IMG/VR virus record: IMGVR_UViG_3300043673_000057
Span: 1 to 44,509 of that record
Source of the DNA: a virus
Length of the DNA stretch: 44,509 bases
Strand: one strand, 5' to 3'
This document shows, piece by piece, positions 6,062 to 16,200 of the stretch (within the stretch, counting starts at the first letter, position 1; each line of letters opens with the position of its first letter). The notes under the pieces were generated by a model that worked only from the letters and a program-made list of their open reading frames with translations, was not told the origin of the DNA and did not search any database. The position numbers and the translations under genes were made by a program.

Positions 6062-7201
6062 CTAGTACCCGACAACCTGCCGTCTTAGCTGCGCCGCCTG
6101 AATCGAGATCACCGGCTTGCGCATGCGCGACACCGACGAGATGGCCAGCCGCTCAGCCTGCTCCGAAATATGCGTGTAGTGCGCGCTCATCTTCGGCGTG
6201 ACGTGGCCGCTGCGATGCATGATGGTCGCGATGGGCACGCCCGCCTCGGCCAGCCGCGTGATCGACGTGTGCCTCCAGCCGTTCAGTTTAAACCACGGCA
6301 TCTCCGCCTTATCGCGCACCGCCTCGAACGGCTTGCGCAGCCCGGTCTCGCTCATGTGCGTCTCCGGGTCGAAGACGTTGCGCACCAGGCGCCCGGGAAA
6401 CAGGAAGTGATGCGGCTCGCTGCCACCGGCCAGTGTCCGCGCCCGCTCGATCAGCCGGGCCAGCGCCCACATGCAGGCACCGTCCGAGATCGGCACATCG
6501 CGCCGGCGAAACTTGTTCTTCCCATACCGCCTGTTCACCCCCACGATCTGGTGTGTCAGGTTGATGTCGCCGACGCGGATGGTGCGCATCTCATCCGAAG
6601 AAAACGTGAGATGCACAGCGGCCAGAGAGTACCACCAGATGGCGTGCCACTCCGGATTCGCCGACGCCACCATCAGGAAACGGTCCTGCTCGTCGGGCGA
6701 GAGCGCGCGGGGGATGTCGTTTTCCATCACCTGGAAGGGCAGATAGAACCTCTCCATCTCTGGCGTCCACGCGCCCGCAAGCCGCATAATGCGCTGCAGC
6801 ACGGCGAGCTCGGCGTTGATGTGCTGCGCGCCCACCGGGGAGACGACGACGACCTTGCCCAGCTTGCGGGTAAAGCCGTCGCCCGTCGACCGTGCCGTCT
6901 GGTAGGCGCCGAAGTGGCCGATGTGGATCTCGTCCAGCCGCAGCCTGGCGAAGAAGACGCCCAGCGCCTTCAGCTTCTGACGGTAGTTCTTGAAGGTGTT
7001 TTTGCTGATGTACTGCACGCGGCCATGGGTGACGGGCGCAGTGCGCGACTCAAGAAAGTTGGATGCTGCCTCGGTGAAGAGCATGGAGGAGGAGAGAGGA
7101 CATATAAACAACGAGCGGGCCTCAAGACACGCCAGGCAGTGGATATGGCCGGGCGTGTGCTTCACGGTGGTACTGGGGAGGGACGTGTGGTGATTTGGCA
7201 T
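6062..7201 (-). CDS. int: Tyrosine recombinase (phage integrase)
   Basis: A 379-residue site-specific recombinase that would integrate and excise the phage. Catalytic-domain residues visible: R206 (EMRTIR), K228/K230 (YGKNKFRRRD), R310 in LNGWRHTSITRL, H333 (HRSGH) and the nucleophile Y342 (MSAHYTH). The box II position usually held by His (HxxR) is Asn307. The N-terminal SAM-like core-binding domain spans about residues 40-145; before it lies a short segment with CLAC. The ATG at 7201 has GGAG with a 5-base spacer. A plus-strand RHH gene diverges from it. Confidence 0.93.
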   Translation of the reverse strand: MPNHHTSLPSTTVKHTPGHIHCLACLEARSLFICPLSSSMLFTEAASNFLESRTAPVTHGRVQYISKNTFKNYRQKLKALGVFFARLRLDEIHIGHFGAYQTARSTGDGFTRKLGKVVVVSPVGAQHINAELAVLQRIMRLAGAWTPEMERFYLPFQVMENDIPRALSPDEQDRFLMVASANPEWHAIWWYSLAAVHLTFSSDEMRTIRVGDINLTHQIVGVNRRYGKNKFRRRDVPISDGACMWALARLIERARTLAGGSEPHHFLFPGRLVRNVFDPETHMSETGLRKPFEAVRDKAEMPWFKLNGWRHTSITRLAEAGVPIATIMHRSGHVTPKMSAHYTHISEQAERLAISSVSRMRKPVISIQAAQLRRQVVGY

Positions 7202-7356
7202 ATCATCTCCAAAGCTGGGGAAGTGAGACGCCTTTGTACATCAAATCTGCTTCGAATCGGAGACAGAACCATGCAAGGTTACCAAAGAAAGTAAAACAGT
7301 CACGCTCGGTAACCGTACTCTGTCGACTACACAACAGTCAAGGGAGTTTCAATCAC
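7202..7356. promoter_or_regulatory. Divergent intergenic region with GGTTACC/GGTAACC sites
   Basis: Separates the integrase (minus) from the RHH gene (plus). GGTTACC at 7277-7283 and GGTAACC at 7308-7314 form an inverted pair 31 bases centre to centre (about three helical turns), suitable for an RHH dimer or other regulator. No convincing consensus -35/-10 pair was found. Confidence 0.4.
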
Positions 7357-7563
7357 ATGCCGCTACCCAAGAGAACTCACAAAATGACAGTGATGCTCTC
7401 GGACGCAGAGTTTGACTTCCGCGAGGCGCTGGAAAAGTATCTGGGCACCGACGGCTCGAGCATCATGCGTCAGGCCATGCTGAAGTTTGGCCGCGACCTC
7501 GGCCTCGACTTTCCGCTGAAGGAAGGGAAGAGGGAAGAGGGTGTAGGGAAGAGAAGGCGCTAA
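7357..7563 (+). CDS. Ribbon-helix-helix-like regulator
   Basis: A 68-residue basic protein. Residues 9-50 (HKMTVMLSDAEFDFREALEK, then a DGSSIMRQAM helix) follow the Arc/CopG ribbon-helix-helix pattern: one beta strand and two helices, dimeric DNA binding in the strand. The C-terminal KEGKREEGVGKRRR is encoded by heptad element 7. The ATG at 7357 is chosen over an upstream frame opening because GGGAG lies about 11 bases away and the protein then starts at the domain. It diverges from the integrase, so a role in integrase control or excision (directionality factor) is a reasonable inference. Confidence 0.65.
   Translation: MPLPKRTHKMTVMLSDAEFDFREALEKYLGTDGSSIMRQAMLKFGRDLGLDFPLKEGKREEGVGKRRR
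7521..7557 (+). repeat. Heptad G4 element, copy 7 (left arm of inverted pair)
   Basis: (AGGGNNN)x4-AGAAGG on plus. It forms the C-terminal tail of the RHH protein and is the left arm of an inverted pair with copy 8. Confidence 0.9.
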
Positions 7564-7585
7564 AACCGCCTTAGCCCTGTTTTTT

Positions 7586-7622
7586 GTTTTCTCTTCCCTC
7601 TTCCCTTATCCCTCTTCCCTGC
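7586..7622 (-). repeat. Heptad G4 element, copy 8 (right arm)
   Basis: Four heptads on minus, opposite in orientation to copy 7, in the gap between convergent genes 7357-7563 and 7625-9694. The pair could fold as a long stem on either transcript and may act as a two-way terminator. Confidence 0.9.
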
Positions 7623-7624
7623 AC

Positions 7625-9694
7625 TCAATCCAACCCACAAGCAAGAGCGATGGCGATCGCTGCACCGACCACTCCACCCACCCATGACGGCGTTGCGGTG
7701 CAGGTGGCGTGAATGCTCACGGACGCGGGCAGCGTCGGGGGCGGTGGCGGCGTCGGTGGTGGTGGAGGGGGCGGCGGTGCCAGCACCACGGCAGACACAG
7801 GCTCGAACGCTCCAACCGACGGGTTGCTGATCGAGCGTGTCACCCCGGCGGAGTCCAGTGTCACCCCAGCCACAGGAACTCCAGCGCCGATCGCCGGGCT
7901 GTTGGCGGCCAGGTTGAAGTTGAAGTTGTCGAGTGCGGACTCGGCGAAGGGTACGGCAACCGATCCCGGCGCGGGCTCGCCCACCAGTGCAGGATCGGTG
8001 CAGAGGTTCGCAGTCCCCACACTTGGGCCGCAGTCACCATTCCTCATTCCGAACTCGATGTTGTGTGACGTCACCAGGTTGATGCCCAACGCTCCGCCCG
8101 CAGCCGTGTAGTAAAGCCCTGGCGCTTGCGTGCTTTTGTACGGCGTGGATGGATTGACGTAGCCCAGAAAGATGTTGTTGGTGAGGTTGACGGTTGACGT
8201 ACAAGTGCCGACGCCGGTAGGTCCAGGGCAGGCTACCAAGATGACCGTAGGGTTGTAGGTGACAAACGTGTTGTTGGCGATGGTCCAGTTCGAGCCGGTC
8301 GGAATCACCCCGGCAAACATCATACCCGCCGCACGGCAGAATCCGGTCAGGAACTGATTGTAGTTCGCCGGTGCTCCGGGGAATGGCTGGCTCAGTCGAT
8401 TGCAGTTTCCCACCGTCCTGTTATTGGTGAAGGTCACAGTCGTCTTGGTCGTCTCGCCTCCCCACTTCCAATCCTGTCCCATGTTGCCGATGCTCTCGGA
8501 GTTGGTGATCGTCAGGACGGCGGCTGCGGTGTGTGGCCCGATGAACCCATCCTTCGTGTTGTAGTCGCTGACACAGTGGTCGCAGGTAAAGAAGTCAAGC
8601 GTTGTGTTCTGGCCGCTCCACGAATCCCCGAAGCCTTGGCTGTTGGTGTCGTAGCAGACGCGGGCGGGGATCACATCGACAATCGGATACTCCTGATAGC
8701 AGCCATTCCAATTCATCGTGACGTAGCTTGCCGTGATGCTGGAACCGGGCGCATCCGGTGTCGTGTGCCCATCATCAAAGTTCCATCCGGCGAAGGCGTT
8801 GAAGCTGGAGTTCACCCGCGTCATCACGATTGGTCCACCAATGGGACCGTAGAACCCGGAAGAGTTGAAGCCATCCACGTACACGTCCTGAAACGTAACG
8901 TTCGAAGTGGTGTTGTTGGTCAGAAACCCATTCTGCGCGAAATCGTCATAGGGTTGAGTGCCAGAATTGCAGCCTTTAGGAGAGGCAGGAAGTCCAGCCG
9001 AGGTGCAGTTGGTTCCTGCCTGCGTCTGGTTGTGCGCGGAGAGTTCGATGCCCTGGATGTCCACGTAGCTAGTCGCTTCCACATTGAACGCCCAGAACAT
9101 GGCGAACCCGGCGTCGAGCCGCGCTAGGTTGGCCCGGTTGGTGATGTTGCCGCTATTGCAGGTTCCGTCAAGGACGCAATGGCCGAGGATGCGGGTGTGC
9201 TGCGAGGCGGTACCTGCTGGGATGGGTGGGTTGTAGCAGGCATACGCTCCAATGCCATAGCACCACGCCGATCCGGTTGCGCCGGACCCTGTGTCCCATC
9301 CCAGGCGGCAATCCGGGTTAACCGGGTTCTGCTCGGCAGGAAGCGCCTTGCAACCCTGGATGTAGGTTGTGTCGCCTCCCGCCATCACCCACGCCGGCTT
9401 CGCTCCGCTGTTATCGGACCACAGATAACGGACGGCGTTATAGGCGCAGTGCTGGTTGAATCCAGTACCGGAGTAGGCCACGTCGGCGAGCCCATCGCAC
9501 TGGCCGGTAGTGACCTTCACAGAGTAGCGTGTCCCCCCATCAGGGCGCACGAACCAGGTCCGCGGCGCGGGCGCGACGATGCCGGACTGCATGGCGACGA
9601 TGGCGCTGACGGGCGCGCTATAGAGCTGCGCAGAGGCAGGAAGCGCCATGGAAAACGAACAGACGACGGCGAACACGAGCAGGATTCTACGCAT
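7625..9694 (-). CDS. Secreted right-handed beta-helix protein
   Basis: A 689-residue protein with a clear Sec signal peptide (MRRILLVFAVVCSFSMALPA then SAQ, cleavage near residue 23). The body is rich in N/T/G repeats typical of parallel beta-helix (pectate-lyase-like) proteins, e.g. SNVTFQDVYVDGFNSSG and WTIANNTFVTYNP, with many Cys. A poly-Pro hinge (around residue 645) precedes a hydrophobic C-terminus (VGGVVGAAIAIALA) that could anchor it. Export by Sec is unusual for a virion protein, so it probably acts in the host envelope of the lysogen, perhaps binding or cutting polysaccharide. The ATG has AAGGAG 8 bases upstream. Confidence 0.75.
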   Translation of the reverse strand: MRRILLVFAVVCSFSMALPASAQLYSAPVSAIVAMQSGIVAPAPRTWFVRPDGGTRYSVKVTTGQCDGLADVAYSGTGFNQHCAYNAVRYLWSDNSGAKPAWVMAGGDTTYIQGCKALPAEQNPVNPDCRLGWDTGSGATGSAWCYGIGAYACYNPPIPAGTASQHTRILGHCVLDGTCNSGNITNRANLARLDAGFAMFWAFNVEATSYVDIQGIELSAHNQTQAGTNCTSAGLPASPKGCNSGTQPYDDFAQNGFLTNNTTSNVTFQDVYVDGFNSSGFYGPIGGPIVMTRVNSSFNAFAGWNFDDGHTTPDAPGSSITASYVTMNWNGCYQEYPIVDVIPARVCYDTNSQGFGDSWSGQNTTLDFFTCDHCVSDYNTKDGFIGPHTAAAVLTITNSESIGNMGQDWKWGGETTKTTVTFTNNRTVGNCNRLSQPFPGAPANYNQFLTGFCRAAGMMFAGVIPTGSNWTIANNTFVTYNPTVILVACPGPTGVGTCTSTVNLTNNIFLGYVNPSTPYKSTQAPGLYYTAAGGALGINLVTSHNIEFGMRNGDCGPSVGTANLCTDPALVGEPAPGSVAVPFAESALDNFNFNLAANSPAIGAGVPVAGVTLDSAGVTRSISNPSVGAFEPVSAVVLAPPPPPPPPTPPPPPTLPASVSIHATCTATPSWVGGVVGAAIAIALACGLD

Positions 9695-9756
9695 GGGGTA
9701 AACTCCTTAGAAAAAGCGTTGAAGAGAAAAGTCTTTTGTTTTGCGTTGCCGTGCCC

Positions 9757-9771
9757 TAAACTTCCCAGACC
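9757..9771 (+). promoter_or_regulatory. Candidate -10 box, leaderless start
   Basis: TAAACT at about 9757-9762 lies only 9 bases before the ATG at 9772, and no Shine-Dalgarno precedes that ATG. This fits a leaderless mRNA. No good -35 box was found at standard spacing. Confidence 0.35.
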
Positions 9772-11031
9772 ATGGCGACTGCAGTTTCTGGCCCTGTAGA
9801 GATTCCGGCGAAGCACCGTGTTGCACTCTCTGTTGCCATCTTCCTGTTTGCCTGCGCGGTGATCGTTGCGCGGCGGCCAGATGCCATTTTCAACGCGCAG
9901 TTTTTCGCCGAAGATGGCCGATTCTGGTTTGCCGACGCGTATAACCTCGGCTGGTTGCACGCGCTCTTTCTGCCTCGCGGAGGCTATCTGCAAACCTTTC
10001 CCCGCCTAGGGGCTGCGCTGGCGCTGCTGGTTCCGTTCGTGTTCGCTCCGCTTGTGCTCAACGTCATAGCCATTGCGGTGCAGGCGCTGCCGGTGAATCT
10101 TCTGCTGTCCTCACGCTCCGCTGCGTGGGGCGGTCTGCGCTTTCGGGCTATCCTCGCCGTGATCTATCTCGTGCTGCCCAATAACGAAGAGATGAGCGGA
10201 GGCATCACCGAATCGCAGTGGATTCTGGCGCTGTGCGCGTTCATGCTACTGGTTGCCTCACCTCCGCGAAGCCGCATGGCAAAGGTTTTCGACTTTTCCA
10301 TCTTCGCGCTATCCAGCCTGACCGGCCCGTTCTGCATACTTCTTGTGCCCATCGCGATCTTCCTAGCATCGAAGCGGTCGATGCGGACGGTTCCCCTCGC
10401 TGTAATGGCGAGCGCGAGCCTTATCCAGGGGCTTGAACTGCTAACCCATCCCGGCACTCGCAGCGTCGCGCCGCTCGGGGCAAATCCTGAGTGGTTCATC
10501 CGGCTTCTCTCCGGCCAGGTCTATCTCGGGACAATCTTCGGCGCAAGCGCGATTGCCTCCATCGATGGCCGATACATGCTTCTCTCTTTCGTATTCGTGG
10601 CGCTGGTGTGTACCCCCATGGTGGTGAGTTGTTTCCGACAAGCGCCCATAAATATGAGACTGTTTCTCGTATTTTCCGCGATGGTGCTGCTGGTTTCGCT
10701 GGCGTCGCCCTACTCCTTGCCGCCAGATGGAACGACGGTCTGGCAACTCCTCGCTGCCGTCCCCGGCCGGCGGTATTGGTTTTTCCCCACGCTTGCCTTT
10801 GCGTGGGCGTTGGTCTGCTGCGTTCGGAGCCGTTCTGAAGCTGCAAGAATTGTGTCGCGGGTTCTTGTCTTCCTAATGTGCATCGGACTGTTTCGCGACT
10901 TCCGACACCCGGCTTTCGAGGACTTGTCCTTTCAGCATTACGCCCAGGTGCTTCAGGACGCTCCGCATGGGACGGTCGTAACCATTCCCCACGATCCGCG
11001 AGGCTGGGACATGCGGCTCGTCAAACGCTAG
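9772..11031 (+). CDS. Polytopic membrane glycosyltransferase-like protein (GT-C type)
   Basis: A 419-residue protein with about ten hydrophobic helices. The first extracytoplasmic loop carries FFAEDGRFWFADAYNLGW (E47-D48) followed by LFLPRGGYLQTFPRLGAAL, the acidic loop pattern of GT-C enzymes that use lipid-linked sugars. Prophage-borne membrane glycosyltransferases commonly modify lipopolysaccharide and block superinfection; that role is inferred here. It lies on the opposite strand between the tail fibre and beta-helix genes. Its stop codon shares a CTAG tetranucleotide with the stop of the convergent fibre gene. Confidence 0.75.
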   Translation: MATAVSGPVEIPAKHRVALSVAIFLFACAVIVARRPDAIFNAQFFAEDGRFWFADAYNLGWLHALFLPRGGYLQTFPRLGAALALLVPFVFAPLVLNVIAIAVQALPVNLLLSSRSAAWGGLRFRAILAVIYLVLPNNEEMSGGITESQWILALCAFMLLVASPPRSRMAKVFDFSIFALSSLTGPFCILLVPIAIFLASKRSMRTVPLAVMASASLIQGLELLTHPGTRSVAPLGANPEWFIRLLSGQVYLGTIFGASAIASIDGRYMLLSFVFVALVCTPMVVSCFRQAPINMRLFLVFSAMVLLVSLASPYSLPPDGTTVWQLLAAVPGRRYWFFPTLAFAWALVCCVRSRSEAARIVSRVLVFLMCIGLFRDFRHPAFEDLSFQHYAQVLQDAPHGTVVTIPHDPRGWDMRLVKR

Positions 11032-13238
11032 GCTGTGTACAGCGTCCAGATCGACGCTCCACATGTATTCGATGTACTCGAATTAGCAAGCTGCCATCCG
11101 TAGCTGACCGGCGTTGAAATTGCCGTTCTAGCCTCACTAAAAAATGTGTACCAACTGTTCCCCATGTCGAAGGAGTACTGATAGAACCGGGTCGAACTAC
11201 CATTGTCAAAGATACGAAAAAAGAAGGTGACAGCGAGACTAAATGGGATATTTGCCGTCGCCGTCGACAGGTCCCCTGTGGCCGAACTGACTCCAAATCT
11301 CCAGACTCCGCCAACCATCGTCACACGTATATGCCGCAACGTTGCCTGCGAGCCATCTAGAAGGAAAATCGAGAAGTCGGACCCTGTGGTGCTGTCGGCA
11401 CATACCGCCGCAGCGCAGTATATTCCTATCGGTGACGACGGAAGCGCGGCATAGCGAAGCGCCGAATGATTGCTCGATCCAGCCGCAAGGGTGAGTGCAA
11501 AAGACTGTCCGGCAACATAACTGGTCGTCGTTCCTGCCGAGTCCGATCCGCTCAAGGTGTAGCTGGAGGGATTCGGCGGGGTTATGGTGAGGACTCCCGC
11601 CAGAGTGGCACCGCCGCCGCCGCCGCCGCCGCCTGAAGGCGTAGGGATGTTCAACGTTGTTCCGACAAGCGTTGCCGCACCACTTGAACCAATTGTGGTG
11701 AGGCTGATGCCACCGCTGCCTGGTGGAACGGCAAAGGTCGCATCTTCGCGCAAAAACTTAGTTGTTCCTGCTGTTGCTCCGGGATCGGGCACGGCTCCTG
11801 CCGCGTGGCCGGAACCCGAGGCAACGAAGACGGGAACATCAGCTGGAACCAACGCGCGAGGCGTCATGGGTCCGCTTGCTCCATTCGGGCTTGCGAGCAC
11901 AAGGTTGGCAGCCTCGCTGGTCGCTGTGATGGCGATGGCTGCCGCGCTAGTCGGATTTGTAACTGCGACGGTCAGGAACGCTGGCACCGTAGCCGAGATG
12001 CTGGTGAGCGATCCCACACCCGTGGGCTTCGCCTTCAGCGCAATCATGATCGCCGCAGGCAGTGTGACAGTTGGCGTCGAGGTGACTTCGAGGGTGTTGG
12101 AGTAGCTCCCTGCGGCCCCGACCACACTGTCGAATGTCGCCATCTGCGGCCAGTTCCCGGAGCCGGAGGTAAACGGCAGAAGCTCGCGCTGCGGCCATCC
12201 AGTGGTGTTGGTGTAGGTCTCCACAAATCCGTTCTCATCGCCAGCGAAGGCGTGCAATAAATCACCAGCTACCGTTGTGGTGAGAGAAAGAGGAAGTGCC
12301 TGTCCTCCGGAGATGCCCGTGCCACTCAGGTTTTGCGTGAACACATCCAGCGCCGAGGCGCTCGCTACGCCGGTGTACTCGTGGATGGCCATGCCGGTGA
12401 AAAACGGCCTTGAGCCGAAGCCTCCAGTCGCTACGTTGAGCGTGACCGTGTTTGCGCCGCCAGCGCAGTTGTAGGCCACCCAGCAGGCGAATATCACATC
12501 CAGGCCGGGGCTCTGATTGGTCACCAGCGTGTAGGTGTTGCCCTGGGTGTCGGTGACAGTGAGGGCGCTGGTGAAGGCGTTGCCCATCGGCATCACGACG
12601 TCCACGATGATGCAGTTGCCCGCAGTGTTATTCGCTGCGAACGCCTTGACATTGTTGCCAGACCCAGGCGCAACCTGGCTTGCACCCTGCACGAAGAGCA
12701 CTGGAGAGAGCGTCGCGGAGGGCACACCGCCGATCTGCACGTTGCCCGCCCCATCGGCAGTCCCGTGAACGATCTGGCCAGCTTGAATGTCTCCGAGAAC
12801 GAGCGGTGCAGTCCCGTTTTTGGTCAAGGGATACGTGGTGCCGTTCCAGGTGATGGTGGAGGGACCGGTGCAGGCGTTCGCCGCCTTGAAGGTGATGGAG
12901 CTGAACTCCACAATTGTCGGCACTGGCGATTGCGTCACCACGTAGGCGTTGGCCGTGCCCGTGTCCGCCGAGCCCGTATACGTCTCCTGCTGCACCCCCG
13001 CCTGCGTCGCCATTCCTGCTGGCAAAGCCGCGCTGAGCTTGCCCGTGGTGGGGTCGATGGTGATGGTGGTGCCGTCGGGCTTGCTGACGCCGAGCAGCGC
13101 GTTGGTGGCCTGCTGGGGATACATCGTGATGGACTGCAGCGGTGTCGCGCCGTCGGTCTGCGGCTTGACGTTCTGATTGCCAGCAGGCGCGGCGGGCGAC
13201 GTGCTGTTCAGCAGAATGCTTGTGGTTGGTTGACTCAT
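11028..13238 (-). CDS. Tail fibre / receptor-binding protein
   Basis: A 736-residue structural protein, start ATGA-coupled to the hub gene upstream. Low in charge and rich in T/S/G/A/V, as in fibres. The N-terminus (SILLNSTSPAAPAGNQNVKP) is of the type that attaches fibres to the tail tip; a Gly run (about residue 545) forms a hinge before the C-terminal domain, which contains repeated aromatic beta-strand segments (RFYQYSFDMGNSWYTFF) likely to bind the receptor. It is the last gene of the tail operon. Confidence 0.8.
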   Translation of the reverse strand: MSQPTTSILLNSTSPAAPAGNQNVKPQTDGATPLQSITMYPQQATNALLGVSKPDGTTITIDPTTGKLSAALPAGMATQAGVQQETYTGSADTGTANAYVVTQSPVPTIVEFSSITFKAANACTGPSTITWNGTTYPLTKNGTAPLVLGDIQAGQIVHGTADGAGNVQIGGVPSATLSPVLFVQGASQVAPGSGNNVKAFAANNTAGNCIIVDVVMPMGNAFTSALTVTDTQGNTYTLVTNQSPGLDVIFACWVAYNCAGGANTVTLNVATGGFGSRPFFTGMAIHEYTGVASASALDVFTQNLSGTGISGGQALPLSLTTTVAGDLLHAFAGDENGFVETYTNTTGWPQRELLPFTSGSGNWPQMATFDSVVGAAGSYSNTLEVTSTPTVTLPAAIMIALKAKPTGVGSLTSISATVPAFLTVAVTNPTSAAAIAITATSEAANLVLASPNGASGPMTPRALVPADVPVFVASGSGHAAGAVPDPGATAGTTKFLREDATFAVPPGSGGISLTTIGSSGAATLVGTTLNIPTPSGGGGGGGGATLAGVLTITPPNPSSYTLSGSDSAGTTTSYVAGQSFALTLAAGSSNHSALRYAALPSSPIGIYCAAAVCADSTTGSDFSIFLLDGSQATLRHIRVTMVGGVWRFGVSSATGDLSTATANIPFSLAVTFFFRIFDNGSSTRFYQYSFDMGNSWYTFFSEARTAISTPVSYGWQLANSSTSNTCGASIWTLYTA

Positions 13239-16200
13239 GCTCCCACCTGTACCGTCTGCGGCGAAGGCCAGCCGCCTGCTAGTTCACTCACCGCACCGCC
13301 CGCAGGCAATGCGAGGATCGCGCCCATATAGGTATCACCCTGCACGCCCACCAGCGTGGTCGCGGTCGAAGCCGTGGCCGTCAGTGTGGGGCTGCCACTC
13401 TCACCCGCTTGCGTAGGATCCGCAATGGTGACGTAGTACCAGGTAGGCGTCGACGGCGCGGTGATGGTCAGGGTGCGCGCCGCATAGTTCACCGTCGCCG
13501 CGCCAAAAGTCACAGCGACGGCCGCAACGTGAATCGTCGTCGACGTCGGCTGGGTGAGTGCGATCGCCGGGTTATTGGTATAGGCGGTGGGTACGGGAAG
13601 GCCGCCGGGATTCACCCCACCTGATCCGCCTGTGGGCGTGTAGGGATAGGCGACGACGTCGGCGAGCTGCTGCAGGCCACCGCCAAAGGTGTTGAAGCTC
13701 AAGAATTTGAAGTACAGCGTCTTCCCAATCCAGAGCGGGTCCATCACCATCTTCAGAATCCCCGTCCCGTCGGGCGAGAGGAAGGCAAACCGTGAACCGG
13801 AAGCATGCGCCGCCCCGGTATTCAACACCGGCGCACCGAAGACGCCGCGATCGAGATGGTGACCTGTCCCCGTTGCCTTCAGGGTGTATTTGTTCGCCGC
13901 CGTCATCGTCGCGACAGCGTAGGTCATCAGCTCATACGGGATCGGCGTCGACGTCCCCGCGACGTAGCAGGGATAGACGAAGTTGTCTTCGTCGCTGGTC
14001 TGGAAGCTGGCCAACACGCCGAGGCACTCCGTCAGGTCCACAGCAAGATCGTTGGTCGTGTCCGGACTCGCCGCCGCTGCCCACGTCCCTACCGTCTCTC
14101 CCGTTGTGCCGTTGCCCATGATGGGGTCGCCGGCGGAGTTGTAGCTCAACCCGCCATCGGTCGAGATCATCACCTGGCAGCCGCCGTAGAGCAGGCTGGG
14201 ACACGACACCGCCAGCCAGAGTTGCTGCTGGTTCTGCGCGGCATACTGCCTGGGCACGGGCTCGAAGATCACCGGAGGATTCACATCGCCCGCGCTCGCC
14301 GAGGGAGAAGGGCGATAGGGAGCGGGACTGGTCACGGCCAGCGTCTGCGGTGCGCTCAGGCCGTAGACGAAAGGCTCCGCCTCGCAGGTCAGGGCGAATT
14401 GATCGTCCTCCTCCACGCTGGTCAGCCGCACCGGCACCTGCAAGATGCCTTGCTCGCGATCGGTCACCGTCACCAGGTCCATCGCCTCCAGCGCGCCATA
14501 GCGGGCGTTCAGCTTGAACTGGTAGCAGACGTTCTCGATGTAGTTCTTTCGCCGAACCATGATGCGCAGCAGGGGCATGGCCACGGCGACGTCCTGCACC
14601 GCGTTGTTCACCACTGGATCGGCCTTGCGCACACCGTAGAGCGCTATGCTTGCCTCGTCTGCGACGGTGGTGACGATCTGCGCGTAGTCGGAGCTGCGGT
14701 TGAGGTGCTGCATCTGCACGACGGTGCTGAGGTCGGTGCGGGCCTTCCGCACCACCGTGATGGGCGTATCACCGATGAAGTCGCCGTTGGCGGCGTCGAG
14801 ATTGGCCACTGGGCCGGACGCTGTTGGCGAGAGATACACCGCCCCATTGCCGACGGCCGAGGCCTCGCTGCGTGGAATCAGCTTCAGCCGGAAGCCCGAC
14901 CATACCGGAGCGCAGTTGGCGGCCTGCACCAGCGACTTCAGCCACTCCGAGCAGGTCTGCTGCGAGGTCATCGCGAGCGAACCCCACAGACCTCCAGCGC
15001 GGCATTGCAGGCGAGTCAGGTCCGCCGAGGCCTGGTCGAGAATATCCAGCAGCGGCTTGGGGTACGTCGGCGGCTGCACGCATTTGAAGGCCAGCAGGCA
15101 CATCGCGGCGGGAGTCGTAGGCTCGGTGATGGTGTAGGTGCCGGGGTTGGCGATGCGGCGCTCCTGCACCAGGTGATGCGCGGACGGGCTGTTGCCGTAG
15201 ATATTCGGCGGGGTGAGGTTGTCCCACTTCGGGATCAGCGGATTGGGCACGCTGCCCGTGGTGTAGATCGGGATTGCGAGAAGGAATCCGGGATAACCCG
15301 CGGCATTGCTAGTGGTGATACTGAGCGAGGCCGTCGTTCCAGTGACACCGTTGTCGAAGGTGTCGAGCCCGGCGACCTCGAGCAGGGTTGTGCCCCAGCC
15401 CGCGCTCTGCCCGGTGACCGTCACCGTGCTGGCTCCGCCGAGGGCCTTCGCATGCCACACCTGGTAGCCCAGGCCCGAGCCGAAGACAGCGGTCCAGGTG
15501 TTGCCGCCACTGTCCGAGATGCCCAGCGTTCCCGATCCTCCCGTCGCGGCGACCACAAGGAAGTTGCCCGCCGTCGTCGGCATGTTGTAGAGGATGGCGC
15601 CTGAGCCCGTCGCGGCGCGGGTCGCGCACTTCTGCTGCACACATCCCGGCAAGTCGTAGAGGCCCACGCCGGTCTGGATGGGGCCGTATCCCAGCGCGCC
15701 GCCGATCGCCGACTGCATCATCCCGGACTTCAGGATGTCTTCCATGATGTCGACGAAGTCGCAGTCGCCGCGCGGGTAGAGGCCGAACTTCGACAGCACC
15801 TCCGGCGTAATGGATGGGATGGCCCCGCCGGAGCCAAGGTCCATCGAAGCCGAGCCGCACCCGGCATACCACGGATATTCGATCTGCTGCGTGGACAGCG
15901 GGGTGGAGGTGCCCTGCACGTTGCCGTCGTACTCGTCGCCGACGCCCAGCTCCGCCTCGAAGTGCATGCGCAGTTTGCTGATCGGCGTGTCCGGCAGCGT
16001 CGCGGAGGAGAGTTGCGCGTAGTAGACCGTGACTGTTGCGCCAGTGAAGACGTCCGACGCATCGCACTGCACGGTTGCGCCATAGCTGGGCTGCCAGCGG
16101 TAGCAGTACGGCCAGTTTTTATAGGCGGAGTTGCCGGTGGGGTCAGGGCCTGCGATCAGCTCGTTCCACAACGGCACTTCGAAGTTGCCCGAGACGGTCT

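Noticed and set aside
11610-11640. Regulatory or phase-variable repeat (CCG)n in the fibre gene
   Set aside because: It encodes a Gly hinge; unit length of 3 keeps the frame, so it cannot switch the gene on and off.
9772-13238. Diversity-generating retroelement or inverting fibre cassette
   Set aside because: No reverse transcriptase, template repeat, invertase gene or inverted fibre ends were found.
13805-15604. 599-codon plus-strand frame opposite the tail hub
   Set aside because: Antisense shadow of the hub gene; lacks start signals and recognisable motifs.
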